Below, piece by piece: positions 44,640 to 52,217 of a DNA stretch of 64,000 nt. The first letter of the stretch is position 1, and the number at the start of each line of letters is the position of its first letter. Made by a program: the position numbers and the translations under genes. The notes under the pieces were generated by a model. It was not told the DNA's origin. It saw only the letters and a program-made list of their open reading frames with translations, and did not search any database. Location: the NCBI RefSeq assembly GCF_001637205.1, contig NZ_LVJH01000022.1:124001-188000 (forward strand), written 5' to 3'. This DNA comes from Paenibacillus glacialis (GTDB taxonomy: Bacteria; Bacillota; Bacilli; Paenibacillales; Paenibacillaceae).

Positions 44640-44946
44640 AATAGCTGAAAAGGAAGATGGAGACCTCGTAACCTTTCTCGGCAAAGAAACGGAAAATAGC
44701 ATTCAGTTGTACAAACGCCAACTGCATTGTAGATGGTTTAGCCGGTTGACCATAACGACCTCCCTCTTGCAACATATACCTCTTATAATCAGAGATATCT
44801 TTTTGGGTTGCGTATCCAGCATCCTACAGGTATGGATTACCTTGTTTCATCCATTTTTCAAATGCATTCCAGGTACTTACATAATTTTGAATCGTTTTGT
44901 CTGATTTGCCCAGTTGTTTAAATTGATCCAAAAATTTGTTAAACAT
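44640..44946 (-). pseudogene. tyrosine recombinase/integrase relic (N-terminal domain)
   Basis: From ATG 44946 (ribosome binding site TGAGGA upstream) the minus strand reads KFLDQFKQLGKSDKTIQNYV then STWNAFEKWMKQGNPYL. Codon 41 is TAG (44824-44826), and the same frame goes on with DAGYATQKDISDYKRYMLQE, PSTMQLAFVQLNAIFRFFAE and KGYEV. This is the SAM-like core-binding domain of phage-type integrases. The catalytic domain with R-H-R-Y is absent. Marks the left edge of the accessory island. Confidence 0.75.
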
Positions 44947-44973
44947 TTATAATCCTCATTTCTCTAAAATATA

Positions 44974-45053
44974 GAGGACGACGAAATTATTCATTCTTAT
45001 TAAACGGTACAATGCGCCCTCTACTATTCCATTTCACTAAATTTCGTCGTCCT
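44974..45053. repeat. 14-bp inverted repeat pair beside the integrase relic
   Basis: AGGACGACGAAATT (44975-44988) and its exact complement AATTTCGTCGTCCT (45040-45053), 51 nt apart, immediately upstream of the integrase start. Possible recombinase arm sites or ends of a small element. The right copy runs into the hairpin repeat at 45059. Confidence 0.55.
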
Positions 45054-45195
45054 TTGTAAGAGAAGATGACGAGTTGTTTCTAAGACCCTCCTTTCCTATT
45101 TCGAGATACTTCTTATCATATTTACATCGCTTATACAAAAGATCCACCTTTACTTCATCATTACTTTTTTTATCAATGAAATGCGCCCTTCCTTC
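45037..45195 (-). pseudogene. unidentified minus-strand gene fragment
   Basis: 52 codons open with no start, reading EGRAHFIDKKSNDEVKVDLL and YKRCKYDKKYLEIGKEGL before TAG. The composition looks coding. An in-frame TAA lies just upstream (45196-45198). I do not recognise the family; probably a 3' remnant of an island gene. Confidence 0.45.
45059..45077. repeat. small hairpin repeat, copy 1
   Basis: AGAGAAGATGACGAGTTGT. The same 18-19 nt recur at 47622-47640 (identical) and 51648-51665 (one change). Confidence 0.6.
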
Positions 45196-45241
45196 TTAAC
45201 AATTGAGGATCCGGAGGATGACTTACTTACCGTAATGTTTC

Positions 45242-45625
45242 ATGAATACCCCGATCAAGGTGGCCGCACTTTGCGTGTGGACACTGGATAAAATCTCTAA
45301 ACCAGCAAATTTTACGATTCAGAAGCTGGGTCCAGGCCTCCTACCGGAGCCGGTTAGCAGACTGTGGAGAGAAAGAATTGCGTTTACTATTATCGAAGAA
45401 ACCATTACTTATTATGAGAATGGAGAACGAGTTTCCGAGAAGATTAACTTCTTAGGCCGCGAAGTATCCGCTATATTATACAGAAACGGCCGTTTATTTG
45501 GTGATTATCGTACAGCAGGAGGCCATCCTGTTGGGACAATTGAACTGTACAACGGGGACTTGGTTGTTTTTGAAAGCAGAGGAACATTCACGCTACATTA
45601 CTGGCCAAAAATAAAAAAATCATAA
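45242..45625 (+). CDS. hypothetical protein
   Basis: 127 aa with no recognised family. Features: IAFTIIEETITYYENGERVS, GREVSAILYRNGRLFGDY, VGTIELYNGDLVVFESRGTF, suggesting a small all-beta fold with repeated strands. No signal peptide or membrane segment. An in-frame stop lies just upstream of ATG 45242 and no good ribosome binding site is seen. Could be the tail of a longer lost gene or a small immunity-type protein of the island; neither is supported by a motif. Confidence 0.5.
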   Translation: MNTPIKVAALCVWTLDKISKPANFTIQKLGPGLLPEPVSRLWRERIAFTIIEETITYYENGERVSEKINFLGREVSAILYRNGRLFGDYRTAGGHPVGTIELYNGDLVVFESRGTFTLHYWPKIKKS

Positions 45626-45684
45626 AGCTCACTTGACCGGTTATCGATGTGGATTTCTACCAACTAAAGGAGCGTGCTTATAGA

Positions 45685-45981
45685 ATGGGATTTGAGAAAT
45701 ATCATTTTGAATTAGGTGAACGTGTCACTTTTTTCTGGAAGTTTGCCGGCGATGATAGAATGACGCCGAAGTGGGCCACCACGAAGGAAATCGAAGATAT
45801 GGGCGTGTGGTTTGAATTTATCGGTGAAGAGGATGAGTCTTTTGTGACGTATCCAGAAATGCATCTCTTTATCCGGGAAGGCAGTAACGATTCCAGAAGG
45901 AACAGAGGCGCTTTCGTCAATGAAATCACCAAAGCTCATTTTGGCGATAACCTGGATCCAGATGTGTGTCGTCATAATTAA
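45685..45981 (+). CDS. hypothetical protein
   Basis: 98 aa from ATG 45685 (AAAGGAG about 12 nt upstream); an in-frame GTG at 45649 would add 12 residues. Acidic and rich in aromatics: LGERVTFFWKFAGDDRMTPK, VWFEFIGEEDESFVTYPEMH. No membrane segment or signal. Family not recognised. Follows the preceding gene by ~60 nt and may be co-transcribed with it. Confidence 0.55.
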   Translation: MGFEKYHFELGERVTFFWKFAGDDRMTPKWATTKEIEDMGVWFEFIGEEDESFVTYPEMHLFIREGSNDSRRNRGAFVNEITKAHFGDNLDPDVCRHN

Positions 45982-46091
45982 TGAGTATTTTTTCAATTTT
46001 AATGAGAAAATTTTTTAGAAATTAGTGAGAAATGAATGAAACCTTGGTATTGAGCCTTTAAATAGAAACAAAATAGACAAAGATTTATTTA

Positions 46092-46781
46092 TTAATTATA
46101 TTCTTCGACTGGACCACAACCATAAGGTTGGCACATCTGAATTGTCGAAACAGTATTAATAAATCCAGTATAATCATGATATTGATAATAGTGGAAGTCT
46201 TTCCTGATGGTTAAAGTCGCAGAAAAATCACTGTGCCTTTCTTCTTTAGTGTATGTTTTTTCTATCCAATAGGCTCTTGGTGCATTCATAGAAAGATAAT
46301 AACCGCCAACGCTTACAAGTACTCCTAATATTCTTCCAGTTGTAGGTCCGCCTATAAAGGAAGCAAGTATACCTGCTACTGCAGAGGCAGTGGCATATCG
46401 TAACTCAGTCGAATTTTGTACCGCTCCTTTATATACAAAACCTTCTGATAATGTCTGTGCAGAGGATTCGAGTTTTTCTTGAATGGGTTCAACTTCTTTA
46501 ATTGCATAATTCACTTCGCCGGTTTGCAGGTTTTCATACTTTACTTTATTATCATCAACTTTTGTGATTTTGAACTCTTCTTTTCCATTTGAATCTGTTG
46601 CAATATAGTAATTGTCGTATTGAACTAATGTAGAACCATCTGTAAAAGTGACAGAATTACTGGTTGTGCTTTTAACTAAGTCTGAGAGACTTACAGTTTG
46701 ATCCATTTGTGATACTGGCAAAGAAGATGGTAAATTTTCCTGATCCTGAGCGAAGGCTGGAATTGCAATAGATATAGAGAG
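46092..46781 (-). pseudogene. secreted protein gene lacking its 5' end
   Basis: The frame reads the C-terminal half of a signal peptide (LSISIAIPAFAQ) and a mature protein of ~210 aa: SVTFTDGSTLVQYDNYYIAT, YATASAVAGILASFIGGPTT, ILGVLVSVGGYYLSMNAPR, and a tail MCQPYGCGPVEEYN. The frame is closed immediately upstream by the stop (46782-46784) of the next gene, which is in the same frame, so the start and n-region of the signal peptide are missing, probably by deletion. Translation from TTG 46721 would give an unexported 209-aa protein. The Gly-rich membrane-like segment recalls membrane-active bacteriocins, but this is only a resemblance. Confidence 0.6.
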
Positions 46782-46991
46782 CTATTTCTTTTTTTTGAAG
46801 AAATCGAACAAATCGAACTTGATCACATAATCAAAGAGAGAGGTAATTACAACAGCTCCAAGTGGAATCATTGCGTATGCCCATAGCGGATTATTTGGAG
46901 CTTCACCAGGGGGTGCATCAATTAAAATCTCAAAAAGGACAATACAATAAATTACGGCCAATACAATACCTGTTACGTTTCTTTTTTTCAT
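46782..46991 (-). CDS. small two-TM membrane protein
   Basis: 69 aa: TM1 VTGIVLAVIYCIVLFEIL, a short loop with DAPPGEAPNNP, TM2 YAMIPLGAVVITSLFDYVI, and a Lys-rich tail. GGTGAAAA lies upstream of the ATG. It directly precedes a secreted-protein gene on the same strand; a small membrane protein next to a secreted protein is the usual layout of bacteriocin immunity, but no family is recognised. Confidence 0.6.
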   Translation of the reverse strand: MKKRNVTGIVLAVIYCIVLFEILIDAPPGEAPNNPLWAYAMIPLGAVVITSLFDYVIKFDLFDFFKKKK

Positions 46992-47332
46992 AGCTGTTTT
47001 TCACCTCAAATCTACTTAATAAATTCCAAGTATTGTATCTAAATATAGTATAACACTGCGCGACAAAAAATGACATAATTTCTCTATTTTTTTCAACCCT
47101 ACTTAAAACTCCGTAATATCTGCAAGAATACCATATTTTGTGAACCCAGATATTCTCATAAAATGTGGGATATAAGAGTAATTAAAACAAATTGGGAAAA
47201 TGAATTCTCACTCTAATAAAAGAGCCTTAATAAATCAATATTTTTGGTTGATATTTTATCATTAATTATGACGCCCCACACCAGAGGCGATGATCCAATT
47301 GATTCAAACCCTTTAAATAAGAAAATAGACGC
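46992..47332. other. AT-rich non-coding stretch
   Basis: No gene with support. A 27-codon plus-strand piece near 47269 (TPHTRGDDPIDSNPLNKKID) ends at the following terminator and may be the last trace of a lost gene. Confidence 0.35.
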
Positions 47333-47365
47333 AAAGACCACTTCAATTTAAAGTGGTCTTTTTTT
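47333..47365 (+). terminator. Rho-independent terminator (orphan)
   Basis: 11-bp stem AAAGACCACTT / AAGTGGTCTTT, 7-nt loop, run of T. No intact plus-strand gene precedes it. Confidence 0.85.
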
Positions 47366-47476
47366 GCACCAACTCTCCTCATCCGGACTACTCTTCCTTG
47401 TCTTTACAAATCTTTTAAGTACTAATTCTGCGTTACAGTCTCAACTTCATGCTCATGATTCTTCGGTTTTATTACT

Positions 47477-47691
47477 TTAATTAACGAAGCAATATACGCT
47501 CCCTATTTGTATATATTGGATTTCATCTACCTTAAAAACCGTGATCCCATTTAAGTTTAGCTTCAAAAAATCGCTCATAGTGTAAAACTGGCCACCTTCG
47601 CTCCATATTCATCTTCTTTATAGAGAAGATGACGAGTTGTGATAACGACTATGTGCGAAATTCCTCCTGGATCTTCTTCGATATTAGTCAT
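47477..47691 (-). pseudogene. small frameshifted gene relic
   Basis: From ATG 47691: TNIEEDPGGISHIVVITTRH then LLYKEDEYGAKVASFTL and a stop. Shifting frame near 47575 continues MSDFLKLNLNGITVFKVDEI then QYIQIGSVYCFVN to a stop at 47477. Together ~71 residues of a plausible small protein broken by one frameshift. Family not recognised; immunity-like in size. Confidence 0.5.
47622..47640. repeat. small hairpin repeat, copy 2
   Basis: Identical to 45059-45077. With upstream ATCTTCT it forms a stem ATCTTCT / AGAAGAT. Confidence 0.6.
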
Positions 47692-47780
47692 TTAAAATCA
47701 TCGTCATACACAATAGTATTAAAATCAAAAATATAAGTCAGTGTTGTACGTGAGCTATTGAAATATTCACCAACTAATAC

Positions 47781-47812
47781 AAGACCACTAAGGCTTTAGC
47801 CAAAGTGGTCTT
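47781..47812. other. hairpin
   Basis: AAGACCACT / AGTGGTCTT stem with an inner GGCTTTAGCC. Resembles the terminator at 47333 in its GACCACT arm but lacks a T-run. Confidence 0.55.
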
Positions 47813-47869
47813 AAAAGATAAATTCGGGTGATGGAATTCTTTAACTCAACTGTCGTATGTAAAGTACAG

Positions 47870-48088
47870 CTATCCTTCCGGATCGATTGTCCTCGTAACT
47901 GCGAAAATACCGTGATTATTTCTTGTTTCCTTAGCCTTTAACATAACTTCATAATCTGTTCCGCACCACCAGAAAGAAATATTACCAAGGAGCAATTGCC
48001 CATTAATATTATTCAAAGCGTCTGTATATGACAAATATTCATACCACGAGTTATAGCTTATAACTTCCGTTATAGGTCTCTCTCTGAA
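47870..48088 (-). pseudogene. gene relic truncated by the duplicated unit
   Basis: Open for 72 codons on the minus strand: FRERPITEVISYNSWYEYL, YTDALNNINGQLLLGNISFW, WCGTDYEVMLKAKETRNNHG, IFAVTRTIDPEG and stop. No start; the 5' edge coincides with the left border of the tandem duplication at 48085. Probably the 3' part of a lost island gene. Confidence 0.5.
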
Positions 48089-48393
48089 GTAGAAATAAAA
48101 AATAAGGGTTCTTCATTAAGCTACCGATTTTCTATATCCGATAGAGAATTGATTAGTTGAAGTTTATTCAGAAACTCCTTTTTGTGTCCACTACTTTATA
48201 CTACCCCCATACATATGCATTCGGTTGCTTCCTCGCATAGTTTTAAAACTAACTAACATATCTTCAGATTCAATAATATTTTCATCTTTCATAGAATAGA
48301 TAGAGATTTTTATACTTACCATTCCCCCTAAATACCCACTATAAATTTCTTGATACTCCAATATTTAATCATATTAAGATGTACAGGATTTAC

Positions 48394-48426
48394 CAAATGT
48401 GGTAGGGTTGACCTATACCACATTTG
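48394..48426 (+). promoter_or_regulatory. leader hairpin before secreted-protein gene 1
   Basis: Perfect 11-bp inverted repeat CAAATGTGGTA / TACCACATTTG, 11-nt loop, ending 2-3 nt before the GAGAGGAT ribosome binding site. Either an operator or an RNA structure affecting translation. Confidence 0.6.
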
Positions 48427-48441
48427 AGAGGATGATAATAA

Positions 48442-49275
48442 ATGAATACAATGTCGCTAGTTACCCAAAAAATCAAAAAGACAATGCTATTGGTTCCTTT
48501 GCTAGTAATGTCCGCATTTCCTGGAATCGTAGGCGCAGAAGGGCTTTCTACTGAGGAAATAGCAAAACAATCCGTAAGCAATTATTTAGAAGCTGCTCAA
48601 TCTGGAAATGCTTCTGAAGCCGTAAAATGGGTGATAGATACGAGATTTAATAGCACGGAAGAACAATTACAACAATATAAGGAATCTGTAAATCCTTTCT
48701 CTGATGTAAGTCTCAAAAGTATTACTCCGGCAACAAACAATACCTTTTTAGCTTTAGTTGAATTAACTAGAAAAGATGATGGGGAAATTAATGAGGTCTC
48801 ATACCCAGTCATTGAACAGGGAGACAGTTGGAAGGTAGTAATAGATGGTCAAGAAACGATGAGTAAAAAAGTTGATAAATTAATTAAATCAAAAATGAGT
48901 GAATCAAAAATGAGTGAATCTCATATTTCGCCTCTAGCTGATCATTTGGGAAGCTTTCAAGATTATATTGGTCCAGGTAAAAAAACATATAGTAATAATT
49001 TTAATATGACTGCGGACAGAGTAGGCATTACTATATGGCAAGAGAAAACGAATTATACAAAAAAAGTCGTCGTACGTTACAATATCGTGAATAGAAACAC
49101 TTTCGGTGATGAAACATTGGGACAGAAAATTATTGATGAGTACGTACCGGGTGATGGCAGTGCATTATATGATACTGTATACACAGGCAGGACTTATAAT
49201 AATGTAAGTCTAAAAGCTATAAACGAGGAATTGGTAGATTGGATACAGGTAAGAGGGCATATATACGGAAATTAA
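48442..49275 (+). CDS. secreted protein with variable C-terminus, copy 1
   Basis: 277 aa. Signal peptide (TM-like LLVPLLVMSAFPG) cut near VGA-EG. Residues ~34-145 look like an NTF2-like/DUF4878-type domain (YLEAAQSGNASEAVKWVIDT, SYPVIEQGDSWKVVIDGQET). A 7-residue direct repeat KMSESKMSES follows, then a ~110-residue C-terminal beta-rich domain (KTYSNNFNMTADRVGITIW to IQVRGHIYGN). The first 150 residues are nearly identical to copy 2, but the last 120 are clearly different. Followed by a terminator and a small membrane-protein gene. The layout resembles a secreted toxin or bacteriocin with immunity; no catalytic motif is seen. Confidence 0.65.
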   Translation: MNTMSLVTQKIKKTMLLVPLLVMSAFPGIVGAEGLSTEEIAKQSVSNYLEAAQSGNASEAVKWVIDTRFNSTEEQLQQYKESVNPFSDVSLKSITPATNNTFLALVELTRKDDGEINEVSYPVIEQGDSWKVVIDGQETMSKKVDKLIKSKMSESKMSESHISPLADHLGSFQDYIGPGKKTYSNNFNMTADRVGITIWQEKTNYTKKVVVRYNIVNRNTFGDETLGQKIIDEYVPGDGSALYDTVYTGRTYNNVSLKAINEELVDWIQVRGHIYGN

Positions 49276-49284
49276 AATAGAATG

Positions 49285-49326
49285 AAAAATCTGGAGGATG
49301 TAAAAAACATTTCTCCAGATTTTTTT
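49285..49326 (+). terminator. terminator after secreted-protein gene 1
   Basis: 12-bp stem AAAAATCTGGAG / CTCCAGATTTTT with T-run. It lies between the secreted-protein gene and its small companion. Confidence 0.85.
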
Positions 49327-49354
49327 ACTTACCAATTTATGGGAGGGGCCGTAA

Positions 49355-49560
49355 ATGATATTATTAAAAGAAAGCTCTAAAATAGAATTGCTCCGAGATC
49401 AGTATGAACAATTATGGTCTGAACTTTTAATTAGTGATGAAGAAAAAACGTAGAAAATCCTAAAAAAATTAAAATATGAATTGCTTCCCTTTCGTAAAAA
49501 AATATTACACCTCATTTAAAACTCATCTTACATGGATTATTCCCTTTTGTGTGATTGCAT
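49355..49560 (+). pseudogene. small membrane-protein companion, copy 1 (broken)
   Basis: Same start region and ribosome binding site (GGGAGG) as the gene at 50845, but codon 33 is TAG (ACG TAG where the intact copy has GCG GAG), further changes follow, and the sequence is cut at 49560 by the duplication junction before most of the membrane segment. Confidence 0.85.
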
Positions 49561-49870
49561 TGAAGTAGAAATAAAAAAATAAGGGTTCTTCATTAAGCTA
49601 CCGATTTTCTATATCCGATAGAGAATTGATTAGTTGAAGTTTATTCAGAAACTCCTTTTTGTGTCCACTACTTTATACTACCTCCATACATATGCATTCG
49701 GTTGCTTCCTCGCATAGTTTTAAAACTAACTAACATATCTTCAGATTCAATAATATTTTCATCTTTCATAGAATAGATAGAGATTTTTATACTTACCATT
49801 CCCCCTAAATACCCACTATAAATTTCTTGATACTCCAATATTTAATCATATTAAGATGTACAGGATTTAC

Positions 49871-49903
49871 CAAATGTGGTAGGGTTGACCTATACCACAT
49901 TTG
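49871..49903 (+). promoter_or_regulatory. leader hairpin before secreted-protein gene 2
   Basis: Exact duplicate of the hairpin at 48394-48426 in the second unit. Confidence 0.6.
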
Positions 49904-49918
49904 AGAGGATGATAATAA

Positions 49919-50764
49919 ATGAATACAATGTTGCTAGTTACCCAAAAAATCAAAAAGACAATGCTATTGGTTCCTTTGCTAGTAATGTCCGCATTTCCTG
50001 GAATCGTAGGCGCAGAAGGGCTTTCTACTGAGGAATTAGCAAAACAATCTGTAAGCAATTATTTAGAAGCTGCTCAATCTGGAAATGCTTCTGAAGCCGT
50101 AAAATGGGTGATCGATACGAGATTTAATAGTACGGAAGAACAATTACAACAATATAAGGAATCTGTAAATAGTAATCCTTTCTCGGATGTAAGTCTCAAA
50201 AGTATTACTCCAGCAACAAACAATACCTTTTTAGCTTTAGTTGAATTAACTAGAAAAGATGATGGGGAAATTAATGAGGTCTCATACCCAGTCATTGAAC
50301 AGGGAGACAGTTGGAAGGTAGTAATAGATGGTCAAGAAACGATGAGTAAAAAAGTTGAAAAATTAATTAAATCAAAAATGAGTGAATCAAAAATGAGTGA
50401 ATCTCATATTTCGCCTCTAGCTGTTGAATTGGCAAGCTATGGACCAGATTACTTTGGAGCAGGTGAAAAAACATATAGTAATCAATTTAATATGACTTCG
50501 AACAGAGTAGGCATTACTGGATGGCAACAAATATTAGGTACTATAAATAAATCCGACGCAAGTTACAGTATCGTGACTAAAAACACTTTCAGTGATGATA
50601 CACATGGAAGGACTTTTGTTAATGCTTTCACATATTGGGATGGCAGTGCATTTTATGATACGGTAACCACAGATCAGCGGAGAAATAATGTATATCTAAA
50701 AGTTATAAACGAGATGTTTAGTAAGACTCATATACAGGTAAGAGGTCATGTATACGGAAATTAA
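49919..50764 (+). CDS. secreted protein with variable C-terminus, copy 2
   Basis: 281 aa, paralogue of 48442-49275. Same signal peptide and N-terminal domain with a handful of changes (including a 2-residue insertion giving ESVNSNPFS). The C-terminal domain diverges after SHISPLA: YGPDYFGAGEKTYSNQFNMT, ILGTINKSDASYSIVTKNTF, ending IQVRGHVYGN. The aligned framework (KTYSN.FNMT..RVGIT, NTF.D.T.G, IQVRGH.YGN) is kept, so the two domains share a fold but differ on the surface, as expected of diversifying selection or recombination. Confidence 0.65.
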   Translation: MNTMLLVTQKIKKTMLLVPLLVMSAFPGIVGAEGLSTEELAKQSVSNYLEAAQSGNASEAVKWVIDTRFNSTEEQLQQYKESVNSNPFSDVSLKSITPATNNTFLALVELTRKDDGEINEVSYPVIEQGDSWKVVIDGQETMSKKVEKLIKSKMSESKMSESHISPLAVELASYGPDYFGAGEKTYSNQFNMTSNRVGITGWQQILGTINKSDASYSIVTKNTFSDDTHGRTFVNAFTYWDGSAFYDTVTTDQRRNNVYLKVINEMFSKTHIQVRGHVYGN

Positions 50765-50773
50765 AATAGAATG

Positions 50774-50815
50774 AAAAATCTGGAGGATGTGAAAAACATT
50801 TCTCCAGATTTTTTT
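50774..50815 (+). terminator. terminator after secreted-protein gene 2
   Basis: Duplicate of the hairpin at 49285-49326, with CTCCAGATTTTT on the right arm. Confidence 0.85.
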
Positions 50816-50844
50816 CACTTACTAATTTATGGGAGGCGCCGTAA

Positions 50845-51111
50845 ATGATATTATTAAAAGATAGCTCTAAAAAAGAATTGCTCCGAGATCAGTATGAACA
50901 ATTATGGTCTGAACTTTTAATTAGTGATGAAGAAAAAGCGGAGAAAATCCTAAAAAAATTAAAATATGAATTGCTTCCCTCTCGCAAAAAAAAATTACTG
51001 AAAAATACACTGATACCAACTCATCTTGCATGGATTATTCCCTCTTGTGTGATTGCATTCTTTGGGTTAGCCTATGTGCTCTTTATAAGATTATCATTAT
51101 GGTTAGAATAG
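50845..51111 (+). CDS. small membrane protein, companion of secreted protein 2
   Basis: 88 aa. A charged cytosolic helical part (RDQYEQLWSELLISDEEKAE, KILKKLKYELLPSRKKK) is followed by one C-terminal membrane helix (LAWIIPSCVIAFFGLAYVLF). GGGAGG lies upstream of the ATG. Intact, whereas copy 1 is broken. Candidate immunity, chaperone or regulator for the secreted protein; inferred from position. Confidence 0.65.
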   Translation: MILLKDSSKKELLRDQYEQLWSELLISDEEKAEKILKKLKYELLPSRKKKLLKNTLIPTHLAWIIPSCVIAFFGLAYVLFIRLSLWLE

Positions 51112-51206
51112 TAACCTAGAGGATCTTTTAGTTTCATGCTGATCTACAGCAAAGCTTTAATCTCACTTTCTAAGTTGCTAATGCAGTTTTTCATCGAATG
51201 ACTTAA

Positions 51207-51535
51207 TTAACATCTTGTTTCCTGAAATCTTGAATACTCAGCGATTACTTCATGAGCTGAATAGGTGTAGCCCCTATCTTCAAGAAAATAATCTATCTTC
51301 AAAGCAGAATCGACTTCTAATTCGAATTTCCGTTCCTTCTCTCGTTTTTCAAATGCAGTCATACAAGCAGACTCAATCTCTTTAAAATTCCCTGATTCTC
51401 TATCAATAACATCATATAGTATACTCTGCTTCGTCTGGATCCCGATCCATCTTCCCCATGATGACTGCTACCATGCTCCTGGAATCATAAAACACTTGTG
51501 GCAAGACAACGAAGTTGAATACTTTTACTAAATAT
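51207..51535 (-). pseudogene. frameshifted gene relic
   Basis: The minus strand reads IYLVKVFNFVVLPQVFYDSR then SMVAVIMGKMDRDPDEAEYT and, after a frameshift near 51419, YDVIDRESGNFKEIESACM, EKREKERKFELEVDSALK, YFLEDRGYTYSAHEVIAEYS to the stop at 51207. About 105 residues of a soluble protein; family not recognised. The upstream end is lost at the hairpin 51538-51585. Confidence 0.55.
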
Positions 51536-51537
51536 AT

Positions 51538-51585
51538 AAAAAGGTTGCTATCCCCTTATAATTTTGGGTATAGCAACCTCTTTTT
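51538..51585. terminator. strong hairpin terminator
   Basis: AAAAAGGTTGCTATCCC / GGGTATAGCAACCTCTTTTT, 11-nt loop, A-tract and T-tract on both sides, so usable from either strand. Confidence 0.85.
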
Positions 51586-52217
51586 GTAACTTTGATCGAG
51601 TCGCTACTCCGTTTTATTTCCTAACCTGCCTTTTACGTCTTCTATATAGAGAAGACGACGAGTTGATCACACAAAACAATCCCATACAATAATTAAACCA
51701 CTTAAGCTTTATCCAACCCACCGTCTAAACTGATAATGGTTCGAGGAAAGTTATAATCGGATCGCCTACATAATGATCCTTCCACTTCCTAATCCAATCA
51801 TATTCGTGAATCTAGTTTTCTTTTTTGTTACTTCAATCGTTTGAGGAGCGATTTTAATTTATACCTGTTATCTTAGCCCTTGTGCTTGTTACCATAGATT
51901 CCTGTAGCATATATATCATAAATTTTTATTTATTAAATATAATTGTTTTTTTCAAATAATTTACAACTATTTATCAAATTAATACGTTATAGATACTATA
52001 CAAGCAAAACCCTTCATAATTCAAAGATGGAAAAAAATGCATTATTCACGAAAGGAGGTAGGCTACAATATTTTTCGTTTAATTACTGAACCTCAAGCTA
52101 AAGTAGTAAAAACAACACTTCAAAATATCTATACACATTTTTATTTAGGAGGTTGATAGTTTAATATTTATATTTGATTTTCCTCAAAAATTTGAAGATA
52201 AGGGAGTGTATCCAAAA
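51586..52217. other. AT-rich region before the secreted-protein gene
   Basis: Holds the third small hairpin repeat (51648-51665) and, near 52052-52068, AAGGAGGT-like sequence without a following gene. The stretch 51900-52010 is extremely AT-rich and may hold the promoter of the gene at 52218. No intact gene. Confidence 0.4.
51648..51665. repeat. small hairpin repeat, copy 3
   Basis: AGAGAAGACGACGAGTTG, one change from copies 1 and 2. With upstream CGTCTTCT it forms a stem CGTCTTCT / AGAAGACG with compensating bases relative to copy 2. Confidence 0.6.

Larger units (their letters stand above)
48085..51111. repeat. tandem duplication of a ~1.48-kb two-gene module
   Basis: Unit 1 (48085-49560) and unit 2 (49561-51111) are direct repeats with an offset of ~1477 nt, both starting TGAAGTAGAAATAAAAAA. 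The ~350-nt leader is almost identical and includes a 57-codon minus-strand frame from TTG (48191-48361 and 49668-49838) of doubtful reality. The first ~450 nt of each secreted-protein gene are also almost identical; the genes then diverge to the stop, and similarity returns in the terminator and small-protein gene. In unit 1 the small-protein gene is cut at the junction. Confidence 0.9.

Noticed and set aside
44707..44904. Plus-strand 65-codon hydrophobic frame
   Set aside because: It is the antisense of the integrase relic, whose minus-strand translation has clear family features.
47333..47812. Attenuator pair or riboswitch formed by the two GACCACT hairpins
   Set aside because: They are 430 nt apart with gene relics between, only the first has a T-run, and no conserved aptamer-like structure or downstream gene fits.
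48191..49838. 57-codon minus-strand gene present in both duplicated units
   Set aside because: The TTG starts lack a ribosome binding site and the two copies are identical only because the whole leader is duplicated; kept as a note in the repeat entry.
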